From Rallus limicola (taxonomy: Eukaryota; Chordata; Aves; Gruiformes; Rallidae), in contig JAKCOZ010000003.1 in the NCBI GenBank assembly GCA_022605955.1, forward strand, positions 58,032,179-58,096,178: a DNA stretch of 64,000 bases. The letters run 5' to 3'. Of the stretch, positions 39,190-50,984 are shown in pieces. The first letter of the stretch is position 1. Every line of letters begins with the position of its first letter. The notes below the pieces were generated by a model. It was given only the letters and a program-made list of their open reading frames with translations. It did not search any database and had not been told where the DNA came from. The position numbers were made by a program, and so were the translations under genes.

Positions 39190-39323
39190 CATTCACAAGG
39201 TTGGAGTGTACGAAAAGCTTGGAGAGAGGCATCCATTCCAGCAAAATCCCAAAATTTAACATCATAGTCATATCCACCAGTTATCAAACGGGCACCTGAA
39301 GGATCCAAGCCCAAAGCAGAAAC
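39190..39323 (-). CDS. WDR70: WDR70 internal exon (first WD40 repeats)
   Basis: This 134-nt exon has 44 codons plus TG, starting in phase 0. It reads VSALGLDPSGARLITGGYD, then YDVKFWDFAGMDASLQ and RTLQPCE; the trailing TG is completed to cysteine by the next exon. DVKFWD is the WD terminus of the first propeller repeat, and the preceding SGARLITGGYD is the typical strand and DG-like turn. The acceptor is TTTTTTTTTCTGTCTAG and the donor GTAGGC (39189-39184). A CR1 copy lies about 310 bp upstream in transcript terms (39636-39915). It matches recalled WDR70 almost residue for residue. Confidence 0.95.
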
Positions 39324-39635
39324 CTAGACAGAAAAAAAAATGTTACAAAAAAACAAACCATTAAAGCTTTTTGTCTGGGTTTTGTTGGATTTTTTCAGTT
39401 CTTCACATGTTACCAAAACACAAAATACTACTAAAGTAGAAAATAATCCAGTGTTAGTTTCTTCCTAAAATACATGAGCTATATTTTGGTTTTCATTTTC
39501 TCTAACTTGCATAATATCTGAGTATTTTGAAGAGGATAGAGAGAATAAAAATGGAAAGTACTTAATCTGAATAAACCATTGAAGACGGTTGAGAAATTGT
39601 GTTTACAAGTATCATCACATTATAGAATTTAATTG

Positions 39636-39915
39636 ACTCATACAATGGTTTGGGTTGGAAGGAACATCAAAGACCGTCTAGTCCAACACCCCTGCCATGT
39701 GCAGGGACACCCTCCACTAGCCCAGGTTGCTCAAAGCCCCATCCAACCTGGTCTTGAACACTGCCAGGGAGGGAGCAGCCACAGCTTCTCTGGGCAGCCT
39801 ATGTCAGGGCCTTACCACCCTCACAGGGAAGAATTTTTTCCTGATGTCTAATCTAAATCTGACATCTTAGTTAAACCCATTACACCTCACCTTATCACTC
39901 CATGCCCTTGTAAAC
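39636..39915 (-). mobile_element. CR1 LINE 3' end, about 280 bp
   Basis: A minus-oriented CR1 3' terminus. Its + strand reading runs ACTCATACAATGGTTTGGGT, TGGAAGGAACATC, CCCTGCCATGTGCAGGGACA, CTTGAACACTGCCAGGGAGG and AGCTTCTCTGGGCAGCCT, up to ATTACACCTCACCTTATCAC. It is severely 5'-truncated, like most CR1 copies. It closely resembles the first about 270 bp of the element at 63124, so both probably belong to one subfamily. It is in the same sense as WDR70. Confidence 0.94.
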
Positions 39916-40994
39916 ACAGTATTTTTAGAATCACTCAGTTACACCCAATCTGACTGGGAAAGTTTTCATGAGAAGATAAAACTGATTTGAAATTCATGCT
40001 TAGAACAGTTTAATCTCTATTAGGCATTTCAAGTTAAGCAGACCTCAACCTGAGGATAACTTTCAACACTGGAAAAAAACCCTGGGTCATTCAACATTCA
40101 GATGACAGATACTCCTCAGATTCAGAAACCCTTTCACAACAAGGAAGACAGTCTTCAACCAAAGAAAATAATGCATTGCTGTTAAAAAATTCTCGACAAT
40201 TCCTGGAAAGGGATTTAAAGAGATCATCCAGAAGGAAAAAAAAAACCCAAAACAATCTTATACTCCACAAAGAACATTTAGGGTTGCATTTTTCCTGTGC
40301 AAGGAAAAAAATAACCAAACAAAAAAATGTATATACAATAAAAAAAGGAAAAGCCTTAAATTTCTGACTGAAAGGTAACACCTGACAATAGTGTCATGCC
40401 TATAGTCTATCAATGCATCTTTGAGGAGAAAAAAAAAAAAAAAATCAGGCCAATTACCTTCAGATGCCTACATCTGTATTAAAAGTTTCTGATACTGATG
40501 TATAAAAATTTGCATATAAGGATGCTCATCTGTACCTTCTTTACACATATACATGACAGTCACTATGATTTAATGAAGACACAGAGAAAAATACCCCCAA
40601 AAATTGTCTTGAAGATATGTCAGTCTACTACTGAACTGTTTTAAAACTTTATCATATACACTACATTATAAAGACTTTTAAAACTTAGGTAAACTGTTGA
40701 ATATATTCCAAACAGAACATTGTTTAAAAACAGGATGTTAGAATGTCTACTTGAAAAAGTACACACAAAATGTACGTTACAATTAAACCATCAGTTATTT
40801 ATTTATTTAAGAATTTTTTCTTTAAGATGGATAATTTGTTAAAATTAAGGCTCCCTTATAAGAGTGAGTATGGGTCTTTTTTTCCAGTTTCATGTAGAAA
40901 AGGTTTGCTTAGGTATTTATTTTATCGATAACTCATTTCTAGTCATCTTCTCCTTAAAGCTCATGCTGGTAACCTCACCATCAGTACCATCCTA

Positions 40995-41258
40995 TCACAG
41001 AATCATAGAATGGTCTGGGTTGGAAGGGACCCCAAGGATCACAGAGCTCTGACCCCCCTGCCACAGGCAGGGCCACCAACTCCAGGCCTGATGCTACACA
41101 AGGTTGCCCAGGGCCCCATCCAACCTGGCCTTGAACACCTCCAGGCATGGAACATCCACCACCTCTCTGGGCAGCCTGCTCCAGCACCTCACCACTCTCT
41201 CTGTAAAAAACTTATCCCTAATAACTAATCTAAACCTTCCCTCCTTTAGCTTTATAGA
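40995..41258 (-). mobile_element. CR1 LINE 3' end, about 260 bp
   Basis: A minus-oriented CR1 with a well-kept terminus (TCACAGAATCATAGAATGG, then TCTGGGTTGGAAGGGACC). It then has GGGCCCCATCCAACCTGG, CTTGAACACCTCCAGGCATG and CTCTCTGGGCAGCCTGCTCC. It stops near AACCTTCCCTCCTTTAGC, where a different CR1 subfamily takes over. Confidence 0.93.
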
Positions 41259-41698
41259 AGATCCTGAATTGGATCCCATAAGCATCCCCAAACCCAAATC
41301 CTGGCTCCACACGGGGACAGCCAAGTCAGAGCATGGGACTAGGTGTGTTGTTCAGACACTTCTTGAACTCAGCCCAGCTCAGTGCTGTGACCCCTTCCCT
41401 GGGGAGCCTGTGCCAGTGCCCGACCACCCTCTCAGTAAAGAGCCACTTCCTAATATCCAGCCTAAACCTTCCTAAACCTCCCCTGTTGCAGCTTCATGCT
41501 GTTCCCTTGGGTTCTATCCCAGGTCACCAAAGAGAGGAGATCGGTGCCTGACCCTTCACTCCCCCTCATCAGGAAGCCATAGACCACAATGAGGTCTCCC
41601 CTCAGCCTCCTCTTCTCCAGGCTGAACAAACCAAGGGACTTCAGCTTCTCCACATAAGACTTTCCCTCCAGACTCTTCTCCATCCTCATTCACATAAC
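41259..41698 (-). mobile_element. second, different CR1 LINE fragment, about 440 bp
   Basis: This continues in minus orientation but repeats the same part of the CR1 3' region in another version: TTCTTGAACTCAGCCCAGC, GTGCCAGTGCCCGACCACCC, GCAGCTTCATGCTGTTCCCT, AATGAGGTCTCCCCTCAGCC and TCTTCTCCAGGCTGAACAAA. The corresponding region has already been passed once in 40995-41258, so this is an independent insertion of another subfamily. Its own 3' terminus is missing at the junction. Confidence 0.88.
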
Positions 41699-43159
41699 CA
41701 TCAGTCTGAAAAAAGCACTTTCAAGAAAAACCTGAATGTGCCAGAAATGATACTGCTCTTTACTATTCAACTGACTCCTCCTTTAATTGACCTGCTCTAT
41801 GTCAGAGGCATTGGTTTGTAAACATCTTAGCTTTTGGAGAAGGTCTAAAACCTCATTCTTCTAACCAATGGAAAGGATCATCAGATGTCCTAATGCAGTG
41901 CCAACCAAAACATCAAATTTACAGAGTTACTAATAGATTAAACATTTTTCTTTTCACTTCCCTGAATCAAATGTTTAAATATGTTGCTTTATGCTATCCC
42001 TAAGAATGAAACTTCACTAAGTGATTATGTCACTCTCATAGATTTACTTTTCAAATTAAACAACCTCTTAGGTGTTTAAAAAAAAACCCTTTTTACCATT
42101 TAAATGCATATTTTGAACCTCAGTTATTTAATTGATTATTTCTAACATGCAGAAAAACTGGTCATCTCCAGATTAATCATGAATTTAATTAACAGACTCC
42201 AGCATTCTATTCTAGAATAACTAATACAGAAAGGGGCAGCTATGAAGTGATGATGTTAGAAAGCACACTGCTTGGAACACCCCTGATGTTGTATTCTTTC
42301 TCATACCCACTGATGTATCAAAAGTGTAAGGATCAAAACCTGATCCCTGAAGTTTCATTGGGAACAGTAACTCCTATTACACGTACAAGCAAGGCAAACC
42401 AGGAAATTAATCATGTTTCTGGGAAGACTCTAGAGCTTGAGGAATCTTTTCTGAGACTTTTCATCTGTACAAGAACATTGTCATCATCAAACCCATGTTC
42501 ATTACTTAAGATATTCATTCAAGTCTTAAACTCATAGATTATTTTACGTGTTCATTTAATAGGTTTTAAAATATCATTGCATGATATATTAATATATCTA
42601 TTACATATACAGAAAATGAATTCATAGGTTTTTTTTAAAATCCAGTAAATTACACATCTCCCTACATTGTTTCAAGCATCATACAAAAGCATTTTTATAA
42701 AAACTTTTTCTTTTGAGAAATTCTGAAGGATGCTGGTAGCAAGAATTCTATTAACTAGCTGACATTGCTTTTACAGTGATATAACAATAATAATGGAAAT
42801 TACTGTATCATTTCCCCATTGAAACCTAAGTCGTGGCCCAAACTGAAGAGTTTATCTAAACAGCAGCATCACCTTTTTCTAATGACCAAAAAAATATGGG
42901 GAAAGGATTTGGGAACAGTCATGGCCAGAAAATAAGTTCCATTCTATAAAACCAGATCTTGAATCAAGCAGCACATAAAAGCAGTTGAAGTTATGTAGGA
43001 AGATGAGATTACCCAGAGATAAAAATATTGAGAACATGTTGGACAGAGATACCTCAAATGAAAGTAAAGAAGCTATGTGAAAAATTTGGAGTGATATGAA
43101 AATAAATGGAGGTGAAACCTAGAAGAGATGCAAAGACAAGAACAAGGTTTCAAAAATTT

Positions 43160-43394
43160 AAGAATGGTGTACAAAAAGCACTTAAATTCAGGTTCATATT
43201 AGATATTAAGAAAAATTTTTTCACTGAAAGAGCTGTCAGGGCCTGGAACAGGCTGACCAGGGAGGGTGTTGAGTCACCTTCCCTGAATGTGTGTAAAAAA
43301 AGGGTAGATGAGGTACTTAGGGATATGGTTTAGCATAGGACAGGAACAGTTGGGCTCGATCTTAAAGGTCTTTTCCAACCTTGTGATTCTGTAA
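43160..43394 (+). mobile_element. CR1 LINE 3' end, about 235 bp
   Basis: A + oriented CR1 tail. It has AATTCAGGTTCATATTAGAT, TTTTTCACTGAAAGAGCTGT, CCTGGAACAGGCTGACCAGG, TTGAGTCACCTTCCCTGAAT and TTAGGGATATGGTTTAGC, and ends TTTTCCAACCTTGTGATTCT, a single terminal octamer. A 75-codon frame (43106-43333) covers the ORF2 C-terminus ([15 protein letters not shown]). It is antisense to WDR70 and about 475 bp from the exon at 43868. Confidence 0.92.
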
Positions 43395-43794
43395 CTAAAG
43401 ATTCAAAGAGAATGAAGGAGACCTACATTCAGCTAGAAGTAAGTGTTAGAAACTTCAGTAACAGAATTCTGTGAAAATCCAAAACCAGCCAAAGAAAGGT
43501 CTAGATTAGATTTATGTCTAGATTAGGAAAGTCTAAGGTAGAAAAGGAACTCATTTAATGATAGCAGAAAAGGAAGAAGACAATGAGACTAATCAAATGG
43601 AGTCACATTTGGGTTATTAGAAGAAAGCTGTCCTAAAACAAACTTTTAATTGCAGTAAGAGCTACACTAAAATAACAAATTAAGAAAAAGAATTCACTTC
43701 CTGAACTTTACTATTTAACATATTTACTATATTTACTATTTACTTAGACATTTACTATTTACAAATTTAACTTAGTTCACAGACTGGCTCAGTT

Positions 43795-43813
43795 AAAAAA
43801 AAAAAAAAAAAAA
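43795..43813. repeat. poly-A run (19)
   Basis: Nineteen A residues lie about 55 nt from the donor of the exon ending at 43868. There is no AATAAA within 40 nt upstream on the + strand, so it is more likely a homopolymer expansion than a retrocopy tail. Confidence 0.85.
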
Positions 43814-43867
43814 CAAAAACAAACTAAGTCAAACCAAGTCAAGTTTTAAAAATCTATTCTTACTTAC

Positions 43868-43927
43868 TGTTTTTGTCCCATGCTGGAGTGTAATTTCATG
43901 AGAATCTGGAATTTTCCTGACAGGGTT
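43868..43927 (-). CDS. WDR70: WDR70 internal exon (entry to the WD40 propeller)
   Basis: A 60-nt exon of exactly 20 codons, phase 0 at both ends. It begins NPVRKIPDSHEI and ends HGTKT, directly before VSALGL in the next exon. This is the linker between the acidic N-terminal region of WDR70 and its first WD repeat; HGTKTV is the segment that opens the first blade. The acceptor is ATTCTTTTTCTTGCAG and the donor GTAAGT (43867-43862). Upstream exons should encode a glutamate-rich stretch; none is visible between here and position 64000. The short length makes it invisible to ORF length filters, but the join with four other exons fixes it. Confidence 0.93.
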
Positions 43928-46598
43928 CTGCAAGAAAAAGAATATCCACCTTTGAGAAGATAGTGCTATGACAAAAAAACCCAAACCCAAATCAAACAAA
44001 CAATATACTTCAATATGCACAAAAGGAAGAAAGGTTTCCCTCACACTAGCCAAAATCTGAGGAGGAGAAAGCAAGACACTGATTCCTGATTTTTATTTTC
44101 AGTGATACACTCCTAAAAAAATCATAAATAGTTGTTAAAAAAAAAACCAACAAGCTTAATAAGGAAAAAAAATTTGTTTTTCCCCTTTAGAAAATATTAA
44201 AATTCTCTTTAGTTCTTAACCACCAGTATCTAACAGCCCTGAATTATCATTTAGTCAATAATATAATCATTAATATAAAATGTCTTTTCAAACAGAAGGA
44301 CTCTATGAAGTTAAAGAAATTAACCACTTAATAGACCACTCCTAAAACAGACACATTTTTTATGAACATCTTATTATAATTTTCTGTTGCTGAAGCATAA
44401 TTTTTAACTACATTTTGACCACACTTTAACTGCCATTTCCTTCTCTTTTCACGCCACACAAAGAAAGTGACTATAGCACCGGGCTGATTTCCTTTAGACT
44501 CAGTTTATCCTGCAGTTCTTTGTCAAGAGGGCATTATTTGTTAAAAAACCCTGAAACTCGTTACCTTTCTTCTTACTTCTTGCCACCAACAACAGCTCTG
44601 ATCCCCAAAACAACTACATAATTTCTTCCTTTTTGACACCTATATAAGCAGAGACAAGCTAGTAGAAGAGTCATGATCACATTCACAGTATATGCTCATC
44701 TCCAGCAGTCATTGATACTTGAAGGGGAACTGGAGTATTAGCATAGAAATCACATATGAGCCTGAACAAAACCAATTTATGACCCTGTGGACTATGCTAA
44801 GTCTGAAAAGGTAACAGTAAAGGATAACAAAGAGCTACAGGTGACATTGTGGCATTAGGAGACACTACCACGGACTCAGTGGTTTACAAGTTGAGAAGCA
44901 GGTGGAGCTGTGATTATGAAAAGTACTTTACTGGTCAGATGACACTATAAACTAAACAGGCAAAGGTATAATTATAACATGAATTAAGTTTTCCATGTCT
45001 CATCATACCTTGCACTATAAATTGACATTTGCTGTTCTCAGGATGCAAAAAACTGCTCATCAGCCGCTGCCTGTACTCGCTGTCAAAGCACATTCCATAA
45101 AAACTTTAGCTTGAGAAGGAAATAGCTCCCAAGATTCACACTGCTAGTACCCTCAACAATGTACTACTGTGAATCAAAGGGCTTCATAGAAACTATCCAT
45201 TGCTGGAAACAACAGCATTTGACCATTCTTGTATGTCTATATTGCACCACCACAGAATTTCATTTTGAGATGGTATCTTAACTATTTTAAGAGTTCTTTC
45301 AGTAATTCATATAAACAAAAAATATCAATAAACAAAATATGTTAAAACAAACATTTAATTTCAATTCCTAGCTCCTCTAGGTGACAATAATCAAACCCCT
45401 CTTTTAATGAGAAGAGTCAACTACACATAACTTATGTTCTGGCTACTTATCTTTAAGAGAGAAGAGCAGATAGCAACACATTCTGCCACCTGATAAATAA
45501 AACAGCCTGAGCCTGAAAGTCAGACATCTGGTCAGTGCTATTGGTGCTACCTACACTCTGCAGTGTCAGAGAGATGCCTGACAGCTAAAGTAACTGTTTA
45601 TTCAAAACAAAACATTAGAATAACAACATCCAGGAACATACCTTGGCATTGCATCTTCAATTCAGCCAAACATTTATTAAAAAAAAAGGCTGAGGATGCT
45701 GTAAATATCCCTAACCTGATACAGCAAACACCTGTAAGTGTGCACAAAAATTAGATGCGACTACCACTATTCCAATTATTACAGTCCAAAGAATAAGGAA
45801 TGCCATAAAATAATGTTTTTACACTCCAAAAGAAAATACAGTAAACATATTTTATGCTGATTAGAGCATCAGGCTGGAATATTACTGTAGGTCAAAAAAA
45901 TTGGAAAGGTAGTTTGCTCAAAATCTACCTGCATCTCCAAGTCTTCCAGTTGTTGCTTGGATTTCAGCTGGTAAGCATGTATAAGTTGATTTTAATACTT
46001 AATAATGCTGCTCTGGAAAGTTTGTATTGTCATCATACCTATGTGGGATGACATCTTTACAGGATTTTTTGTTGTTGTGTGGTTTTCCTTTTTTTCTTTT
46101 TAAACTGCATCAAGGAAAAGACAATACATTAAATTTCTCTTCCTTTGAGCAGAAACACAGGAAAACAGTTCTGGTGTTGACATATCTCCTAATATTTTTA
46201 CCAAAAAATCCCAATTCCCTGGCTTACATAAAATTAATATATATTTAATCCATGAAATACTGTATTCTAGGAGTTCACAGTTTTATCAAAAGTGAAAACT
46301 CTTACCTTTTAAAAAATTTCTGTAAAGAGTCATTGCAAGCCAGGCATCACAGCTGCAGTTTGCAGTTACAGGGAATTCCAGTTCTAGCTGACTGTTAAGC
46401 TCCTATTCCTGACAACACTCCTCTATATTCACCGCACCACTGTCCCTAAATACTGTTGTGGTTTTTTTTCTTGTCCCTTTTGGGAGCTTCCTTATCCTCA
46501 AGCAATACTCAGAAATTATGTCAGTAGAAACCACAGACTGAAACTATGTCAGATTTTTCAAGATCTACTAAGAAAAATTATAGACCAGAACAACAACC

Positions 46599-46640
46599 AA
46601 AAAAAAAAAAAAAGGAAAAAAAAAAAAGGAAAAAAAAAAA
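46599..46640. repeat. A-rich tract with two GG interruptions
   Basis: A run of 42 purines: three long A blocks separated by GG pairs. It is probably a decayed poly-A or expanded microsatellite. The minus-strand open frame over it is phenylalanine-rich only because of the T runs. Confidence 0.9.
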
Positions 46641-49600
46641 TCAAACCAATGTTGGGAGTCAGACCAGACAAGTGAGATGACAGGCACAAAAAGGAAAAAA
46701 TAATTAAAATTTACATTTCTGCATCCAATATCCTCAGGATTATGAATATGAACAGTAATAATCATTGGTATGTGGCAGAAGTCAGAGGGATAAAGGAGGT
46801 GGAAAAAGAATGGGTTGGTATCTTTATGATAAACTAAACATTTGGCTTGAAGAGGTCCTGCAGAAGTAACAAAATTCCACTGAACAGTGGAAGCCATTTT
46901 AGAATTACTTTAGAATGACCATTAGATTATGTTCACAGACTTAAATGGATAAAAATAAAGTCTATGAAAAACAAGCTAAATTCCACATAAACTTTCTGCT
47001 TTGTGAAAAATAAATTCATTCACTAGAATGAACTCTTCCCTACTAAAAATATCCCTACAAGTTAGACTATAGATCCTTGAATGCCTCACCTTTTCATGGC
47101 CCAACAAGAGAACAGCATAATCCTGCATTTGTGCCCACAAGTAACTCTACCACTCTGTTTGCAGAAGTCTGTAGTTCACCAAATGGAAACTATCCTGTAT
47201 GAAAGAGAACTTGAAAGCTATAGGTAATGTAACAAACCCTTAACTGGGAAGTTTTCTGGGCACCCATAAGATTACAATTCAACAGAGGAAACAATACCAT
47301 TTTCCTCTATGTGTTTATAATTGACTTTAGATTCCACGCAGAGAATCTTGCCTTCCTGGAGGACATCATACGTTGCTCTGGAGGAAAATACAACTTTCTT
47401 TTCATGGATCGCTCTTGTGTTCCTAGAGCTCTCTCAAAAGGTTGACTTGCTGGAGCCTTGAAGAGACTTCCCACACTTGTGGGAGCAGTGCAATGGCACA
47501 GCATGGGGAAATAACATGCAAAAGTACAACCAGTTAAACTGAAGGCAAGCATTTTCCCCCTCTTGAAGAGGCTAAGGTTGGCTTCACTACTACTTACTTT
47601 AAATACCTTAAATACTATACTAAAAATTCCTTTTTGCTGAAATCGTACACATTCACACCCTGCTCTTTTGGATGTCTGGTACACAATGTAAGGTACTGGA
47701 AATATGCCTTAATAATTGCCAAGAGAAGCGTCCCCCCTTTTTTCCACTCACCTAACCAAACCTCATTCCTACTACACTACACATCACCACAAATGGGCAG
47801 ACAACTCATCAGAAAGGATGGGATTTCTGACACAGTAATACCTAAAGTAGACCACAATACCTAAAGCACCACAAGCTCTTCAGTTCAGACAGAAAACAGA
47901 AAACCACTGAATTGTACAGATAAACTGCTACTCATGCTTGTTGTTGCTTCCTAATTTCTGTATCAAATGTGTTCAATTTACAGGTCTAAGTATTCTGTCT
48001 CAAACATTACCTAAAATACAACTCAGGGTTTTCTCTTTCTAGGAAAGAGGAGTTACAGAAGGCTGTCAGACATCATAGCGGGGGCACGTGCACAACCTCT
48101 GTATTGCACCTAAGTTCAGAGCCACAAACATTCATTTTTTCCTTTCCAACTTACATCTAACTTTGATAGATACTATATCCATAGAAGTGAATGAACCCAA
48201 GAGACTATTCTAGTGATGATTAACAGAGAGAATAGAATCTTGTTCCATCCTCCAATATTATGCCTGAAACACTTAGAAGAGAGATAAAAGCAGGTAGAGT
48301 ATTTCACATGTCTGGAAGAAAATATGCCCCACTCCTCTTTATAGACTATAAAAATGTTTTAGTTGTAAGGCGCCCAGATGAACTTTCCATGGCAGCACTG
48401 AAAGTTAAAGACAGTACTGAGAGGTTTTTTTGTTTTGTTTTTTTAAAATGAATTTGCAAACATACACACACAGTGATGTTCATGTTTTGTTCCCCAAGTT
48501 CCTCCTCATGGCTGATTAAAAACATATTACTTGTAACAGGGCAGATTTTTCGAGTTACAAATTTTTCTTATTTTCCTTCACCACTTAAACTGAAAATAAA
48601 TGTCTAAGGTTGCACAAGTGTACAACCAAAAGATGGAGTATGGAAAGACCAAAGTGTGAGAGATAGGTAAGGCGCTGGTTTACAGCAATAGAAAAATAGA
48701 AATGCTTTTGGGTTTGTCGGCATGCGATATCCACAAACTTGCATGCAGAATGAAGCATCCAGACTTGACAGAATGTTTCAACAACTTTCCATTTCCTCTC
48801 TTAGGTGTTAGAGTTGACAGATGCATTCTGATGCAAGCTTGCATGTTATTAAACTCAGTTTGGCCCAGACTCGTATAATCTGAGTTTCTGAATGTGATGC
48901 ATCTAAATATGGAAAACACTTACTTCAGACTTCCTACCCAGTCTCGGAGAGGTAACTCCACAAGAAAAATCAGTGTATCAAAAAAATGAATTGGCTAGAG
49001 ACTTAGCCTCTTCATGAATTATTTTGGGAGTGCAAGGCAACTAAATTCCTAACATAGGTGCCTTGATTAGGTTGGAGGAATGAGGGTCTATGCGTGTGTG
49101 TCATCTAAAATTTTGGCCCCAAAAAGATAAAGGAAAATATTATAGAAAACAGGAGGACACATGCTAACACTGCTATGAATCATCTTGGCTGATATTCCCA
49201 TGAAACACCCACAATATCTGTTACTCATGGAAAAACGTAGATAATTCATAACTCTATGAGAAATGTAGAAAATGTTCAAAATTAAATAAATAATGAAAGG
49301 GTCCCACAAAACACTATCGCTTCCACGTACCCTTTAATTTGGGTCACACTCAAAGCAGCACAGAACTTACATTCTGAATTTCAAGAACAGGAAGACTAAG
49401 GAGAGATTATTCTTTTCTTTAGTGACCTAAATGCATGACTCCAGGGTCCAGTCAAGAATTGAGAAGATGCTTAAGTAGATGAACTTCCTTTCAAATGCCT
49501 ACAGGAAGTAAATTTATTTATTCAATATGGAAACAGTACTGTGACTAGCTTCTCTCAACATCATCTAATTCAGTCTCATGAAATTTTTTCTTATGATCTG

Positions 49601-50984
49601 AACCAGAGTGTTTTGTCAGGTTTAACCAGCAAGGGAAAAGAGCTTAGACTAAACCCTCATTCCACCACATGACTGCCCAAAATAATAAATTTCTAATGTT
49701 ATTATAGGTCAGATACAACGTATTTTGTTAGATGATGGGTCAAAGGGTCAGTCACTGTTACCAGAAACAACAGGTACCATGAATTAGATCTACACTTCCA
49801 TTTCACTTCATTTACTGTCATGTTCCCATCTGAAAAGACTTCAATGTTATAACAATTAAGAAAATGTATTGCAGAGTTTCAGCATGTTTGCACTATCTTT
49901 TTTAGACATAAACATCATACTGCTTAAGTGCAGGAAAAGGCTGCTTCTCTCAAGAGATAGTTTTAGATACATTTCAAAAGGTTACTATTTTTCACATACA
50001 CTCTAAAATCTCATTCATGTGATTTCTAAATTTATAACAGGCCCTTGATTTCTGAAATCATAGTTTATATTTACATTTATGACTTGGGAGTTATTCTCAC
50101 AACGTATACCAGAGAAATTCTCTTGAGTCTTTCCTAAAACAAGTTGCAATCTCTGATAAAACTAATTTAAATCTAAAATTGCCTACAGTCATTCAAGTTT
50201 TCCTTGCAGTTTCTGGAAGACCAATTTACAGTGTTCTGGTGATTTTTCAGATATGTTACATTCTGCTCACATAATAACCTATATTTCATCTTTATAATCT
50301 CAGTTTCAAATGCATATAAATGCTTGGTATTTGCTACAGCAGTATTATCACCAAAATAAGCAACCATCTTCAGTCAGAATACAGTTTTACTACAGCAAGA
50401 AGATAAAAATTACTATTAACTGCAACATTAAGAATTTTTAAAAATCATTAGCATTTTTGGTCAGGCATATCCATTATTAAGATTAGTCCTCAGAGCTGAA
50501 TAAAGCACTCAGTTTTAACGTAAAGGAATATTTGTATTTACTCTGAAACAGTAAAGTAAGTACCCACAACCACAGATCAGCTGACAATAAGGAGAAACAA
50601 AACCTGCAACAGCCGTTTTTGCTCTGAAAGCTCTGCTCAGGCTGGACTGAGCAGTTTAAGAGTAACTTAAATCTGAAATCAGAAAGGACAAATAATTGTG
50701 AACTTTAAATTTCAAACAGATGAAGTGCTTACTTCAAATGCAAACAGCCCTCACTTACATATTCACATATTTCACATCCAGCTTGACAACAATTTTGTTA
50801 CTGCATTACATTTTTCAGCTCAGTAGCCAGTTCACTTAATTTACATTAAACTTGCTCTAAAAAAACCTTTATCTAACTAAATAGACACTTTATCATTACA
50901 ACCAGCATTCTTTCATTTGACTCAACAGAAGCCATGACAAACAGGTTACACTAAGAATTCCAGTAGTATCCTACCTTTTAATAA

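Larger units (their letters stand above)
39324..43867 (-). other. WDR70: WDR70 intron, about 4.5 kb
   Basis: This intron is comparatively rich in CR1: fragments at 39636-39915, 40995-41258, 41259-41698 and 43160-43394, which together make up about a quarter of it. It also carries A runs of 15 (40430-40444) and 19 (43795-43813). The rest is AT-rich with nothing I recognise. Confidence 0.88.

Noticed and set aside
41104..41475. 123-codon open frame
   Set aside because: It runs antisense through two abutting CR1 fragments of different subfamilies.
43795..43813. retrocopy tail
   Set aside because: There is no polyadenylation hexamer at the right distance and no transcript-like sequence upstream.
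46568..46897. 109-codon minus-strand frame with a hydrophobic C-terminus as a membrane protein
   Set aside because: The phenylalanine-rich end is translated from the A-rich tract at 46599-46640.
47307..47684. 125-codon minus-strand frame as a missing WDR70 exon
   Set aside because: The translation is not acidic and does not resemble WDR70 upstream of NPVRKIPDSHEI. No other recognisable domain is present.
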